A stretch of DNA of 64,000 nucleotides from Bradyrhizobium sp. LLZ17 (GTDB lineage: Bacteria > Pseudomonadota > Alphaproteobacteria > Rhizobiales > Xanthobacteraceae). Within the stretch, counting starts at the first letter, position 1, and the number at the start of each line of letters is the position of its first letter. Below are positions 19,585 through 29,336 of the stretch, one piece after another. Made by a program: the position numbers and the translations under genes. The stretch lies in NCBI RefSeq assembly GCF_041200145.1, contig NZ_CP165734.1:4464001-4528000 (forward strand). The letters are read 5' to 3'. Below the pieces are notes generated by a model. The model had not been told where the DNA came from. It was given only the letters and a program-made list of their open reading frames with translations, and ran no database searches.

Positions 19585-21854
19585 ATGCGGAGCGCGTCGG
19601 GAGGTCCCCGCGTCTTGTTGAGACGGCTCCGCGAAACCATGGCGGAGCAGGTCTCGGCCCAGGAGCGGCTGGACAAGATCGTGGTGCTGATCGCCGCCAA
19701 CATGGTGGCCGAGGTGTGCTCGGTCTACGTGCTGCGCGTCGACAATACGCTCGAGCTCTACGCCACCGAAGGCCTCAACCGCGAAGCGGTGCACCACACC
19801 GTGCTGACTGCCCATGAGGGCCTGGTCGGTCTCGTCGCCAGCGAGGCAACGCCACTCAACCTGAACGACGCGCAGAGCCATCCAGCCTTCTCGTTCCGCC
19901 CCGAGACCGGCGAAGAAATTTACCACTCCTTCCTCGGCGTGCCGATCCTGCGTGCCGGCAACACGCTCGGCGTGCTGGTGGTGCAGAACCGCGCCAAGCG
20001 CACCTATGTCGAGGAAGAGCTCGAGGCGCTGCAGACCACCGCCATGGTGCTGGCGGAGCTGATCGCCTCCGGTGAATTGTCCGCGCTGGCCCAGCCCGGC
20101 CAGGAGCCGGCTGCGCGGCATTCCATGCAGAAGGTCGGCGCCATTCTGTCGGAAGGCATCGCGCTCGGCCATGTCGTGCTGCACGAGCCGCGCGTCGTCA
20201 TCAAGGATTACATCGCAGAGGATCTGCCCAAGGAGATCAAACGGCTCGACACCGCGCTCGCCAAGCTGCGCTCCGACCTCGACCGCATGCTGGAGCGCGG
20301 CGACGTCGCCGAAGGCGGTGAGCATCGCGACGTGCTCGAAGCCTACCGCATGTTCGCCAACGACCAGGGCTGGTCGCACAAGCTGCACGAGGCCGTGGCA
20401 ACCGGTCTCACGGCGGAGGCCGCCGTCGAGCGCGTGCAATCCGACACCCGCGCCCGCATGCTGCGTTCGACCGATCCCTATTTGCGCGACCGGCTGCACG
20501 ATCTCGAGGATCTCGGCTACCGGCTGATGCGGCAGCTGGTCGGCCAGGACCACGCGCCCTCGCGCGAGCAACTGCCCGACAACGCCATCGTCATCGCACG
20601 CGCGATGGGACCGGCGGCGCTGCTCGACTACGACCGCAAGCGCCTGCGCGGCATCATCCTGGAGGAAGGCACCGCCAATTCCCACGTCTCGATCGTGGCG
20701 CGCGCGCTCGGCATTCCCGCGGTCGGCGAAGTCCCGAATGCGCCGGGTATCGCCGATCCCGGCGACGCCGTCATCGTCGACGGTACGTCGGGCTCGATCT
20801 ATGTGCGCCCGTCGCAGGAAGTCGAGGCGGCCTTCGCCGAGCGCGTGCGCTTCCGCGCCCGCCGCCAGGCGCGCAGTATCTGGCGCTCCGCGACCGGCCT
20901 TGCGTCACCAAGGACGGCGAGAAGGTCGAGTTGCTGATCAACGCAGGGCTGGCGATCGACCTGCCGCATATCGAGGACACCGGCAGCGCCGGCATCGGCC
21001 TGTTTCGCACCGAGCTGCAATTCATGGTCGGCCAGAGCCTGCCCCGCACCAGCGACCAGCTCGCGCTCTACCGCGCCGTGCTGGATGCGGCGGGCAGCAA
21101 GCCGGTCACCTTCCGCACCCTCGACATCGGTGGCGACAAGGCGCTGCCCTATATGGAGACCGTGATCGAGGAGAACCCGGCGCTCGGCTGGCGCGCGATC
21201 CGACTCGGGCTCGACCGTCCCGGGCTGCTGCGCGGCCAGATCCGCGCGCTGTTGCGCGCCGGCGGCGGCCGTGCGCTGCGCATCATGTTCCCGATGATCT
21301 CCGAGGTCGCCGAGTTCGATGCGGCAAAGGCGCTGGTCGAACGCGAGCTCACTTATCTTCGCCAGCACGGCCATACGCTGCCGGAGCGGATCGACATCGG
21401 CACCATGGTCGAGGTGCCGGCGCTGCTCTACCAGCTCGACGAGCTCCTGAAGAAGGTCGATTTCATCTCGGTCGGCTCCAACGATCTGTTCCAGTTCCTG
21501 TTCGCGGTCGACCGCGGCAATGCCAAGGTCTCGGAGCGCTTCGATACCATGTCGGCGCCGATCCTGCGTGCGCTGCGCGACATCGCGCGCAAATCGCACG
21601 CGGCGAAGAAGTCGCTCTCGCTCTGCGGCGAGATGGCCTCGAAGCCGATCGGTGCACTGGCGCTGATCGCGATGGGCTATCGTTCGCTGTCGCTCTCGGC
21701 GACCGCGCTCGGCCCGGTCAAGGCGATGGTGATCGACCTCGACGCCAAAAAGGCCGAAGCGATGCTCGGCCCGTTGCTGGACGCGCCCGCCGGCAGCGTC
21801 TCGATCCGGCAGAAGCTGACGGAGTTCGCCGAGGCTGAGGGGCTGGCGTTGTAG
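19585..21854 (+). CDS. ptsP: Phosphoenolpyruvate-protein phosphotransferase PtsP, EI-Ntr (apparent frameshift)
   Basis: Enzyme I of the nitrogen phosphotransferase system: an N-terminal GAF domain (about residues 20-160) precedes the EI-like phosphotransfer and PEP-binding regions. The phosphohistidine block is seen at [20 protein letters not shown], and the PEP-binding part at [27 protein letters not shown] and [18 protein letters not shown]. The ATG at 19585 follows GAGGGGAC. The frame breaks near 20876 (RRQAR/QYLALRD expected); a one-base deletion in CGCGC[C]AGTAT explains it and gives about 756 residues. The system senses nitrogen and controls carbon storage, including PHB, in related bacteria. 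It is preceded by hairpins and followed by prfA. Confidence 0.92.
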
Positions 21855-21913
21855 CGGGCCTGTCCGCCCGTCTTCGCCGCCTCGCCTCCGTCCGCCCTTT
21901 TGAGACCATACCG

Positions 21914-22999
21914 ATGTCGTCACTCCCCGAAGCCAAACTGGATGTCCTGCTCGCCCATCACGCCTCCCTCGAGGCCGAATCGCTCGGCCAGCTCTCCTCC
22001 GAGCGTTATGTGCAGATCACACGCGAGCTCGCCGAGATCGGTCCGCTGATCGAGGCGGTCAAGGCTTATCGTTCTGCCGCCAAGGAGCTCGCGGATACCG
22101 AGGCGCTGATCGCCGATCCCGCCACGGACGCTGAGATGCGCGGCATGGCGGAGGCCGAGCGCGACGAGCTACGTCCGAAGATCGAGGATCTGGTCCAGAA
22201 GATCCGGGTCGCGCTGTTGCCCAAGGATGCCATGGACGACCGCAACGTGGTGCTGGAAATTCGCGCCGGCACCGGCGGCGACGAGGCTTCGCTGTTCGCC
22301 GGCGATTTGTTCCGGATGTACGAGCGCTTTGCGAGCTTGCAGGGCTGGAAGGTCGAGGTGATCTCGGCGAGCGAGGGCACGGTCGGCGGCTACAAGGAAA
22401 TCATCGCGGAGGTTCAGGGTCGCGGCGCCTTCTCGAAGCTGAAGTTCGAGTCCGGCGTGCATCGGGTGCAACGCGTGCCCGACACCGAGACCCAGGGGCG
22501 CATTCACACGTCCGCAGCTACCGTCGCCGTGATGCCGGAGGTCGAGGAGGTCGACGTCGAGGTCAAGAACGACGATTTGCGCATCGAGACCATGCGCGCG
22601 GGAGGCGCCGGCGGGCAGCACGTCAACAAGACCGAATCGGCGATCCGCATCACGCACATCCCGACCGGCATCGTGGTGATGATGCAGGACAGCCGCTCGC
22701 AGCACAAGAATCGCGCGTCCGCCATGAACATCCTGCGTTCGCGCATCTACGACGCCGAGCAACAGCGGCTCGACGCGGCGCGCTCGGCCGAGCGCAAGGA
22801 AAAGGTCGGGTCCGGCGACCGCAGCGAGCGCATCCGCACCTATAATTTCCCGCAAGGACGCGTCACCGACCACCGCATCAATCTGACGCTCTACAAGCTG
22901 CCGCAAGTGATCGCGGGCGAAGCGCTGGGCGAGCTGATCGACGCGCTGACCACCGAGCACCAGGCCGCGCAACTCGCCGCGCAAGGCGCGGCGGCGTGA
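21914..22999 (+). CDS. prfA: Peptide chain release factor 1
   Basis: RF1 recognises UAA and UAG stop codons and triggers peptide release on the ribosome. The 361-residue product has the catalytic GGQ in [19 protein letters not shown] (its Gln is the target of PrmC methylation), the codon-recognition region [18 protein letters not shown] with the P-x-T tripeptide, and the C-terminal [20 protein letters not shown]. It follows ptsP by 59 bases. The methyltransferase gene prmC, normally next door, is here about 6.8 kb downstream. Confidence 0.96.
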   Translation: MSSLPEAKLDVLLAHHASLEAESLGQLSSERYVQITRELAEIGPLIEAVKAYRSAAKELADTEALIADPATDAEMRGMAEAERDELRPKIEDLVQKIRVALLPKDAMDDRNVVLEIRAGTGGDEASLFAGDLFRMYERFASLQGWKVEVISASEGTVGGYKEIIAEVQGRGAFSKLKFESGVHRVQRVPDTETQGRIHTSAATVAVMPEVEEVDVEVKNDDLRIETMRAGGAGGQHVNKTESAIRITHIPTGIVVMMQDSRSQHKNRASAMNILRSRIYDAEQQRLDAARSAERKEKVGSGDRSERIRTYNFPQGRVTDHRINLTLYKLPQVIAGEALGELIDALTTEHQAAQLAAQGAAA

Positions 23000-23002
23000 T
23001 GC

Positions 23003-23485
23003 TCACAGCTCCTTGAACTCTCGAAACGACTTCAGCAACCGGCTGAGCGCCGGACTCGCGGCGCGGCGAAGCTCCTCGAGGTTTTTCCGCGAGAGCGCGT
23101 GGAGCTTCTGCTCTCCCTTCTTCGTCAGCCTGAGATGAACGCGCCTGGCGTCCTCGGGATCGGCAAGCCGGCTGACCAAGCCGAGCTTTGCGAGACGGTT
23201 GATCAACTCGACCGCCGAATGATGCCGGATCAGCAGGAACCGTGCGACATCGCCGACGGTCGAGGGGCCCGGACCAGCAAAACCCTTGATGCCGAGCAGC
23301 GCCTGATGCTGCGTCGGCGTCAATCCCTGCTGCGCGGCGGCTGCCTCGCTGAACGCCAGAAAGCTCCGGATCTGGTAGCGAAACTGCGCCAGTGCGGTGT
23401 AATCGGCGTCGCGCATCGTGCGCTTGCTCGGACGGCGAGCGGACGCTGCCGCCTTGGATCGCTGTGGCCTCTTCGCCTCCGCCAT
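23003..23485 (-). CDS. MarR family transcriptional regulator
   Basis: A MarR winged-helix repressor, about 160 residues from the ATG at 23485; an in-frame GTG at 23545 with CGGAG upstream would add 20 residues. The DNA-binding region is STVGDVARFLLIRHHSAVEL, followed by the wing ADPEDARRVHLRLTKKG. The N-terminal Lys/Arg/Ala-rich tail is probably disordered. It is convergent with prfA (3-base gap) and on the same strand as, and downstream of, the alpha-CTD-like gene. It may regulate the adjacent transporter. Confidence 0.82.
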   Translation of the reverse strand: MAEAKRPQRSKAAASARRPSKRTMRDADYTALAQFRYQIRSFLAFSEAAAAQQGLTPTQHQALLGIKGFAGPGPSTVGDVARFLLIRHHSAVELINRLAKLGLVSRLADPEDARRVHLRLTKKGEQKLHALSRKNLEELRRAASPALSRLLKSFREFKEL

Positions 23486-23594
23486 GCCGCGCTGTCCGAC
23501 TCTGCTGCCCGGCGAGGCGGGCAGCTTGGCAAAGTAACAAGCCACCGGCTCCGGACCAACCGGCCGGTGTGGCGATACACAGATATCCGGTCGC

Positions 23595-23993
23595 CTATTC
23601 GAAGCTGGAGAGCAGGATTTTTACGAGAATGACCTGGAATGCGATCGGTATGCGGACGCTCTTCCGCCGGATCGACCGCTGCAGCGCACTGGCGACCTCA
23701 GCGCTGGTCAGAGCGCCGGAAGCCGCGTTGGCGATCAACCGTTCCCACATCTTCGAGAGCGAGCCGCCGGGCCGGAGCACCGGCGTGATGGTCACCCCGC
23801 ATCCCTGCGCCCAGACGATGATCTCGCGCATCGTGCGAGGGCCGCAATTGCGCGCAGTTGCGAGGCGCTCGGCGGTCAGCGCCAGCAGCAACTCGCGAGA
23901 GGGCGACCATTTCCCCTTCGGCGGCTGCTCGCCGGTGAGCTCGACCGCGAGTTCCTTGAGCACGTTCTGGGCGCGCACGCTCAGCGTCATCAT
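23595..23993 (-). CDS. Small protein with RNA polymerase alpha C-terminal-domain-like fold
   Basis: A 132-residue protein, taking the ATG at 23993 (or 23990). The first half resembles the alpha subunit C-terminal domain of RNA polymerase: TLSVRAQNVLKEL aligns with the alpha pattern LSVRSANCLK, and ATARNCGPRTMREIIVWAQG with [20 protein letters not shown]. An insert of roughly 14 residues (EQPPKGKWSPSREL) separates the two halves. The second half is helical and basic (LQRSIRRKSVRIPIAFQVIL). This is a helix-hairpin-helix DNA- or regulator-binding module without a polymerase assembly domain. The longer reading upstream (to 24230) is low-complexity and unlikely to be translated. Function is unknown; it may be a transcription co-factor for the neighbouring transporter. 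Confidence 0.65.
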   Translation of the reverse strand: MMTLSVRAQNVLKELAVELTGEQPPKGKWSPSRELLLALTAERLATARNCGPRTMREIIVWAQGCGVTITPVLRPGGSLSKMWERLIANAASGALTSAEVASALQRSIRRKSVRIPIAFQVILVKILLSSFE

Positions 23994-24444
23994 CGGGCCG
24001 GGCGCCCGCTTCCCCTGAACCGAGCCTGCGGACGTACCGCGCCAACCTCCCGGGCGGTTGCGCAGCTCGGATATTTGGGGCGTGTCGCCGGGCTGCGGGC
24101 CCGTGCGCTGGTCGCCTCCGTCAGCGGCCGGCCGCTCCGCTACTTGCGGCCAGGACTGCCGCTTCCGACCCTCCGCTGCTCGCCTCTGCCGTGTCATCGC
24201 GCTCGCCAAACCCGCCCGTCTCGTACTCACAAAGGCTAATGTATATCGTGAGACGATATGTTTTCACGAGATAATTTTCGTCGTTCGACCAAAGGCGAAA
24301 TTGACAGAAAGCCTTCACAAGCAATGCATAGGGCAAGAACTACACGCGGATGTGACGCGCCCGGCGTTCGGCGATCGAGACCGGACACGCCGGGCGGGTT
24401 CCGTCTCGCCGGCACGCAAGACCGTCATTCAGGAGGAACCGATC
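23994..24444. promoter_or_regulatory. Divergent regulatory region with a perfect palindrome
   Basis: 451 bases between the alpha-CTD-like gene and the binding-protein gene with no supported gene. At 24243-24259 there is a perfect inverted repeat, ATATCGT-GAG-ACGATAT, inside an AT-rich patch. A related half-site, TTCACGAGATAA, lies about 5 bases further on. This is a good candidate operator for the nearby MarR regulator. The rest is GC-rich without other obvious structure. Confidence 0.45.
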
Positions 24445-25790
24445 ATGAAGGACTCACTCATCCACCGCGGCTTGGCCTACGATATCTCGCGCCGCCGCCT
24501 GCTCCAGGGCGGCGCTGGCATCATCGGCGGCACGCTGCTGCCCGCGCTGCCGGCATTTGCAGAAGACCAGCCGGCGATCGGCACCTATCCCGCAGGCGTG
24601 TCGGGTTCCACGGCGTTCATCGGGATCTCGGTGCCGCGCACCGGCACCTATGCCGTGCAGGGTGAGGACGAGCTCAAGGGTTATCAGCTTGCGATCGAGC
24701 ACATCAACGAGGGGCACGACCTGATCAAGAAGATCTCGCCCAAGACCAGCAAGGGCGTGCTCGGCAAGGAGCTGAAATATGGCGTTGCGGACTCCGCTGC
24801 CAAACCAAACGAAGCGGTGCAGGCGCAACAGCGCTTCATCAGCGAGAACAAGGCAATCATGATCACCGGCGGCACGTCAAGCGCCGTTGCGGTTGCGCTC
24901 AACAAGCTCGCGCAGCGCGAGCGTGTCCTGTTCGTGTGCGGCATTTCCGGCTCGAACGACACCACCGGCAAGGACTGCGTTCGCTACGGCTTCCGGCAAA
25001 ACTTCTATGGTCAGACCGCGGCCGCGGCGATCGGGCCGGTGATGGTGAGGAGTTCGGCAAGAACAAGAAGGCCGCCTATCTGACGCCGGACTACACCTAC
25101 GGCCACACGGTCACCAAGTCGATGCAGGATTTCCTCGCGACCGCGGGCTGGACCACGGCGACCGATCAGGTCGCGCCGCTCGGCGCCCCCGATTATTCCT
25201 CTTATCTCCTCAATGTCGCGAACTCCGGCGCGGACGTGCTGATCAACGTCAACTGGGGCCACGACGCGGTGCTGTCGACCCAGCAGGCCAAGCAGTTCGG
25301 CGTGCTCGACAGGATGAAGCTGGTCGTCCCCTATCAGGTACCGTTCATCGCGCGCGAGACCGGCGGGCTGATGCAGGGCGTCTATGCCGCCACGGACTAT
25401 TGGTGGACGGTCGAGGACAAGTTCCCGCTGGCGAAGATGTTCAACGAGGCCTTCGAGAAGAAGTACGGCTACAAGCCGGAATGGGGCGCGGAGAACGCCT
25501 ATGTCAGCTTCGCGCACTGGGCCCACATGTGCGAGGAGGCCGGCACTTTTGATCCGCCCGATGTGATCAAGACCTATGAGAAGGGCGAGACCCTGCCTTC
25601 CCTGGTCGGCGACGTGCACTACCGGCCCGAGGACCACCAGTGCGTCCGTCCCGTCATCATCGTCAAGGGCAAGATGCAGAAGGACATGAAGAACAAGGAA
25701 GATTGGTACGACGTCGTCGAGATCGTCCCGGGCGAAGGCCTGATGCAGAAGCCGGACGCGTTCGGTTGCCATCTCGGCGCCTACACCTGA
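24445..25790 (+). CDS. Tat-exported Liv-type ABC transporter substrate-binding protein (apparent frameshift)
   Basis: A binding protein of about 448 residues for a Liv-type importer. The ATG at 24445 follows the strong site AGGAGG. The N-terminus has a twin-arginine signal (ISRRRLLQGGAG, then LLPALPAFAEDQ). The ligand-binding domain begins GISVPRTGTYAVQGEDELKG and includes MITGGTSSAVAVALN. The frame breaks near 25047: one missing A in GTG[A]AGGAG explains it, and the protein continues as EFGKNKKAAYLTPDYTYGHT to the stop at 25790. The substrate is unknown; branched-chain amino acids or amide-like solutes are typical. It is followed by a terminator, then livH, livM-livG and livF. Confidence 0.88.
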
Positions 25791-25806
25791 TCCCGTCTTC
25801 ATCCCT

Positions 25807-25850
25807 GTGACGCCGCGGGCCGCATCTGCTCCTGCGGCGTCACGTTTTTT
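25807..25850 (+). terminator. Rho-independent terminator between the binding-protein gene and livH
   Basis: A 10-base-pair stem GTGACGCCGC (25807-25816) with GCGGCGTCAC (25834-25843) is followed by GTTTTTT. It lies 16 bases after the binding-protein stop. Partial termination here would leave binding protein in excess over the membrane parts, as is usual for ABC importers. Confidence 0.75.
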
Positions 25851-25900
25851 CGTCGCTCCTGCTTTCGTGCGCTCCCTGCGCCCAACCGCGACCGTCATGC

Positions 25901-26776
25901 ATGATTAGTTGGCCCAATCTCGTTTCGCAGCTGTTCAACGGCCTCGCGCTCGGCGCGTTGCTTGCGCTGATCAGCTCCGGCCTGACGATCATCTACGGTA
26001 CGCTCGGCGTGCTGAACCTTGCGCATGGCGCGATGTTCATGATCGGTGGCTATGCCGGCTTCGTGGCCTTCCAGTACACAGACTCGTTCATTCTCGCGGT
26101 CCTCGCCGGCTCGCTGTTCGTGATGCTGCTGGGCGTTCTGATCGAACGAATCATTATCCGTCATTTCTACCACCGTCCGCACGAAGACCAGTTGCTCGTC
26201 ACCTTCGGACTCGGCATCTGCTTCGTCGAGACCGTGCGCCTGATCTTCTCGAGCCAGTCGCTGGTCGTGCCACCCCCGGCGCTGTTCCAGGGCATCACCA
26301 ATCTTGGCTTCATGTTCTACCCGACCTACCGCCTCGCGCTGGTCGGCATCGTCGCGATCGCGCTGGGCGCGCTGTTCCTCGTCCTCTACCGCACCCGGCT
26401 CGGCATGATCGTGCGCGCCGGCATCGAGGACTCCGTGATGGTGGATTCGCTCGGTATCAACGTCTATCGCGTCTTCATGGTGGTGTTCGGCATCGGCGCC
26501 ATGGCCGCCGGGTTCGCCGGTATCGTCAACGCGCCGGTGGTGTCGCTGACGCCGGGTGTCGGCGACGACATCCTCGTCGAAACCTTCGTGGTGGTGGTGA
26601 TCGGCGGCGTCGGCTCGTTCCCGGGCGCCATCCTCGGCGGCCTGATCGCCGGCGAGATCATCAGCGTCACCTCCATGTTCAACCCCGGCTATGCCTATGT
26701 GATGCTGTTTGCGGCCATGACGCTCGTACTGGTGGTACGTCCGCACGGCCTGCTCGGCGTCCAGGGCCGCGAATAA
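25901..26776 (+). CDS. Branched-chain amino acid-type ABC transporter permease, LivH
   Basis: A 291-residue integral membrane permease with about eight hydrophobic segments. LivH features include GLTIIYGTLGVLNLAHGAMF near residues 27-46, the ATPase-contacting loop SLGINVYRVFMVVFG, and VVVIGGVGSFPGAILGG near residues 230-246. The ATG at 25901 gives MISWPNLVSQ. It pairs with the LivM half encoded next (11-base gap) to form the translocation path for the solute delivered by the upstream Tat-exported binding protein. Confidence 0.92.
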   Translation: MISWPNLVSQLFNGLALGALLALISSGLTIIYGTLGVLNLAHGAMFMIGGYAGFVAFQYTDSFILAVLAGSLFVMLLGVLIERIIIRHFYHRPHEDQLLVTFGLGICFVETVRLIFSSQSLVVPPPALFQGITNLGFMFYPTYRLALVGIVAIALGALFLVLYRTRLGMIVRAGIEDSVMVDSLGINVYRVFMVVFGIGAMAAGFAGIVNAPVVSLTPGVGDDILVETFVVVVIGGVGSFPGAILGGLIAGEIISVTSMFNPGYAYVMLFAAMTLVLVVRPHGLLGVQGRE

Positions 26777-26787
26777 GTGACCCCCAG

Positions 26788-28635
26788 ATGCTCAAGCAAC
26801 GCCCGTTCCTGATCGAGATCCTGACCGCGGCCGGGCTGATCGTAGCTCCCTTCGTGCTGCCTCATCTCGGCTTCGCACCGAACACCGTGAACCGAATCCT
26901 GGTCTGGGGCCTATTCGGGCTCGGCTTCGACATTCTGTTCGGCTTCACCGGGCTGCTGTCGTTCGGCCAATCCGCCTTCTACGGCACCGGCGGCTTCGTC
27001 GCGGCCTATCTGCTGACCCGCGCCGGGTTCAGCAATGTGCTGGGCGCGCTGGTCATCGGCATGATCGCTGCGGCTGCGACCGGCTATCTGGTCGGGCTGG
27101 TCGCGCTGCGCCGGACCGGCATCTACTTTGCCATGATCACGGTCGCCATCGCGGAGGTGTTCTTCTTCGTCGAGTTCAATCCGCTCTCCGACTTCACCGG
27201 CGGCGAGAACGGCCTGCCGGGTGTTCCGATGCCGAGCTTCAATCTCGGCTTCACCGCGATCCACTTCACCGACGGCTGGTCGCTCTATCAGTTCATTGCC
27301 CTTTGTTATTTCATCGGTGTCGTGATCGCGCTCAGGATCGTTCGCTCGCCGGTCGGCGCCATCTTCAGCGCGATCCGCGACAACCCGCTGCGCGCCACCG
27401 CGGTCGGCCACAATATCCACGGCTACAAGCTGACCGCCTTCGTGATCGCCGCGGCCTATGCTGGATTCGCCGGCGGCCTTCTCGGCGTGCTCCAGGCCTT
27501 CATGCCGCCCGATGCTTTCACCTTCGACACCTCCGGCCAGCTCGTGATGCAGACCGCGATCGGCGGCAGAGGCACACTATTCGGCCCGCTGGTCGGCGCC
27601 GCTGTCTGGCTCTTCCTCCAGGACTTCCTCCAGGGAGCGGTGGGCCTGGGAGCGGCCTGGAAGCTCGTGCTGGGCATCGTATTCGTGCTGCTGGTCTGTT
27701 TCCTGCGTGGCGGCATCGTCGGCGGTCTCGTGGACCTCTATCACTTTGTGTTCGGCAAGCGGTCGCGGCCGGATACGGAGCCGGACCAACAGAGCGCCCA
27801 CGTCGAGGGCGCCCAGCAATCCCTCCCGGCCCCGATGCAAGCGAAGCAGATCGAAAACCCCGCCTTCTCCGGACCGATCCTGAAAGCCAGCGGCCTCACC
27901 AAACGTTATGGCGGCCTCCTCGCCAACAGCAACATCGACTTCAGCGTCAACCAGGGCGAGCTGCGCGGCATCATCGGCCCCAATGGCGCCGGCAAATCGA
28001 CCTTCTTCAAGATGCTGACCTGTGAGATCGCGCCAAGCTCCGGCCGAATCACATTCGAGGGGCGCGACATCACCGGATTGAAGATCACCGACGTCTGCCA
28101 GCTCGGGCTCACCAAGAGCTACCAGGTCAACCAGCTCTTCACCGGACTGACGGTGCGGCAGAACCTCACAATCGCCGCGCTCGCCGAGTTGCGCGGAAAG
28201 TTCCGGCTCGATCTGTTCCGCAAGCTCTCCAGTGTCAAAGGCCTGTCGGAGCAGGTGGAGCACACGCTTGCGCTGGTCAACCTGACCGGCCGCGCCGACA
28301 CCGAAGTCGCAGAGCTCGCCTATGGCGAAAAGCGGCGGCTGGAGATCGGGCTCGCGCTCGCCACCTCGCCCCGCCTGCTCCTGCTCGACGAACCGCTCGC
28401 CGGCATGAGTCCGCGCGAACGGGTCGAGACCGTCAAGCTGCTCAAATCAATCGCCCGCGGCCGCACCATGATCATCATCGACCACGACATGGATTCGCTG
28501 TTCGAGCTGGTCGAGCGCGTCACGGTGCTCCAGGAGGGTCGGGTCCTGCTCGACGGCACGCCGGAGGAGATCAGGACCAACGCCGCGGTGCAGGAAGCCT
28601 ACCTCGGCGGCGTGCATGGAGAGATCGCCGCATGA
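26788..28635 (+). CDS. Fused LivM permease - LivG ATPase of an ABC importer
   Basis: A single 615-residue chain combining two normally separate subunits. Residues 1 to about 330 are a LivM permease (ILVWGLFGLGFDILFGFTG, FGQSAFYGTGGFVAAYLL, SAIRDNPLRATAVGHN). A charged linker (about 330-360, KRSRPDTEPDQQSAHVEG) leads to a LivG ATPase with Walker A GPNGAGKST near 397-404, signature AYGEKRRLEIGL and Walker B LLLLDEPLAGM. No stop or internal ribosome-binding site separates the halves, so this is a real fusion, a form also met elsewhere in Bradyrhizobium. The ATG at 26788 matches the usual LivM start. It overlaps livF by ATGA at 28632. Confidence 0.9.
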   Translation: MLKQRPFLIEILTAAGLIVAPFVLPHLGFAPNTVNRILVWGLFGLGFDILFGFTGLLSFGQSAFYGTGGFVAAYLLTRAGFSNVLGALVIGMIAAAATGYLVGLVALRRTGIYFAMITVAIAEVFFFVEFNPLSDFTGGENGLPGVPMPSFNLGFTAIHFTDGWSLYQFIALCYFIGVVIALRIVRSPVGAIFSAIRDNPLRATAVGHNIHGYKLTAFVIAAAYAGFAGGLLGVLQAFMPPDAFTFDTSGQLVMQTAIGGRGTLFGPLVGAAVWLFLQDFLQGAVGLGAAWKLVLGIVFVLLVCFLRGGIVGGLVDLYHFVFGKRSRPDTEPDQQSAHVEGAQQSLPAPMQAKQIENPAFSGPILKASGLTKRYGGLLANSNIDFSVNQGELRGIIGPNGAGKSTFFKMLTCEIAPSSGRITFEGRDITGLKITDVCQLGLTKSYQVNQLFTGLTVRQNLTIAALAELRGKFRLDLFRKLSSVKGLSEQVEHTLALVNLTGRADTEVAELAYGEKRRLEIGLALATSPRLLLLDEPLAGMSPRERVETVKLLKSIARGRTMIIIDHDMDSLFELVERVTVLQEGRVLLDGTPEEIRTNAAVQEAYLGGVHGEIAA

Positions 28636-29330
28636 GCCTGATCGAGGTCAACGGCCTGAACAGCTATTACGGGGACTCCCACATCCTGTTCGACGTCGCC
28701 ATGCACGTCGAACAGCACGAGGTGGTCGCGCTGCTCGGCCGCAACGGCGCCGGCAAGAGCACGACGCTGAAGAGCCTGATGGGCGTCGTCACGCCGCGCA
28801 GCGGTACCGTGAAATTCGACGGCATCGATATCGCCGGACGCAGGAGCCACAAGATCGCTCAGGCCGGGATGCAGCTGGTGCACGAGGAGCGCCGCATCTT
28901 CGGCAGCCTGTCGGTCGAGGAGAACATCGTCATCGCCGGGATCACCGCGCCGAAACGCTGGCCGCTCGCGCGCATCTACGAGATGTTTCCGCGATTGAAG
29001 GAGCGTCGCAACAACCGTGGCACCGAGCTCTCCGGCGGCGAGCAGCAGATGCTCGCGATCGCCCGGGCGCTGGTGCGCGATCCCAAGATCATCCTGCTGG
29101 ACGAACCCTTTGAAGGGTTGGCACCCGTCATCGTCCATGACCTCATCAAGGCCTGCCGCGAGCTCGCGGCCGCCGGCCAGACCATCGTGCTGGTCGAGCA
29201 GAACCTCGCGGCGACGCTTGCGCTGGCAAGCCGCATCTACATCATCAACAATGGCCACATCGTGCACGAGGGCCCGGCGCAAGAACTCAAGGCTCAGCCG
29301 GAACTGCTGCAGCGTTATCTCGGCGTCTAG
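28632..29330 (+). CDS. ABC transporter ATP-binding protein, LivF
   Basis: A 232-residue nucleotide-binding subunit that pairs with the LivG half of the fused protein to power import. Walker A is GRNGAGKST (about residues 36-44), the Q-loop region is MQLVHEERRIFGSLSVEENI, the signature is LSGGEQQMLAIARAL, and Walker B is ILLDEPFEGL. The length is typical of LivF. Its start overlaps the previous stop (ATGA), so translation is coupled. It ends the transporter operon and is convergent with the HIT gene, 6 bases apart. Confidence 0.94.
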   Translation: MSLIEVNGLNSYYGDSHILFDVAMHVEQHEVVALLGRNGAGKSTTLKSLMGVVTPRSGTVKFDGIDIAGRRSHKIAQAGMQLVHEERRIFGSLSVEENIVIAGITAPKRWPLARIYEMFPRLKERRNNRGTELSGGEQQMLAIARALVRDPKIILLDEPFEGLAPVIVHDLIKACRELAAAGQTIVLVEQNLAATLALASRIYIINNGHIVHEGPAQELKAQPELLQRYLGV

Positions 29331-29336
29331 ATTTCG

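Noticed and set aside
25909..26787. An apparently continuous 908-codon frame beginning within livH and running into the LivM-LivG fusion
   Set aside because: The first ~290 codons are an arginine-rich shadow of livH in another frame; the real protein starts at the ATG at 26788 with a normal LivM N-terminus.
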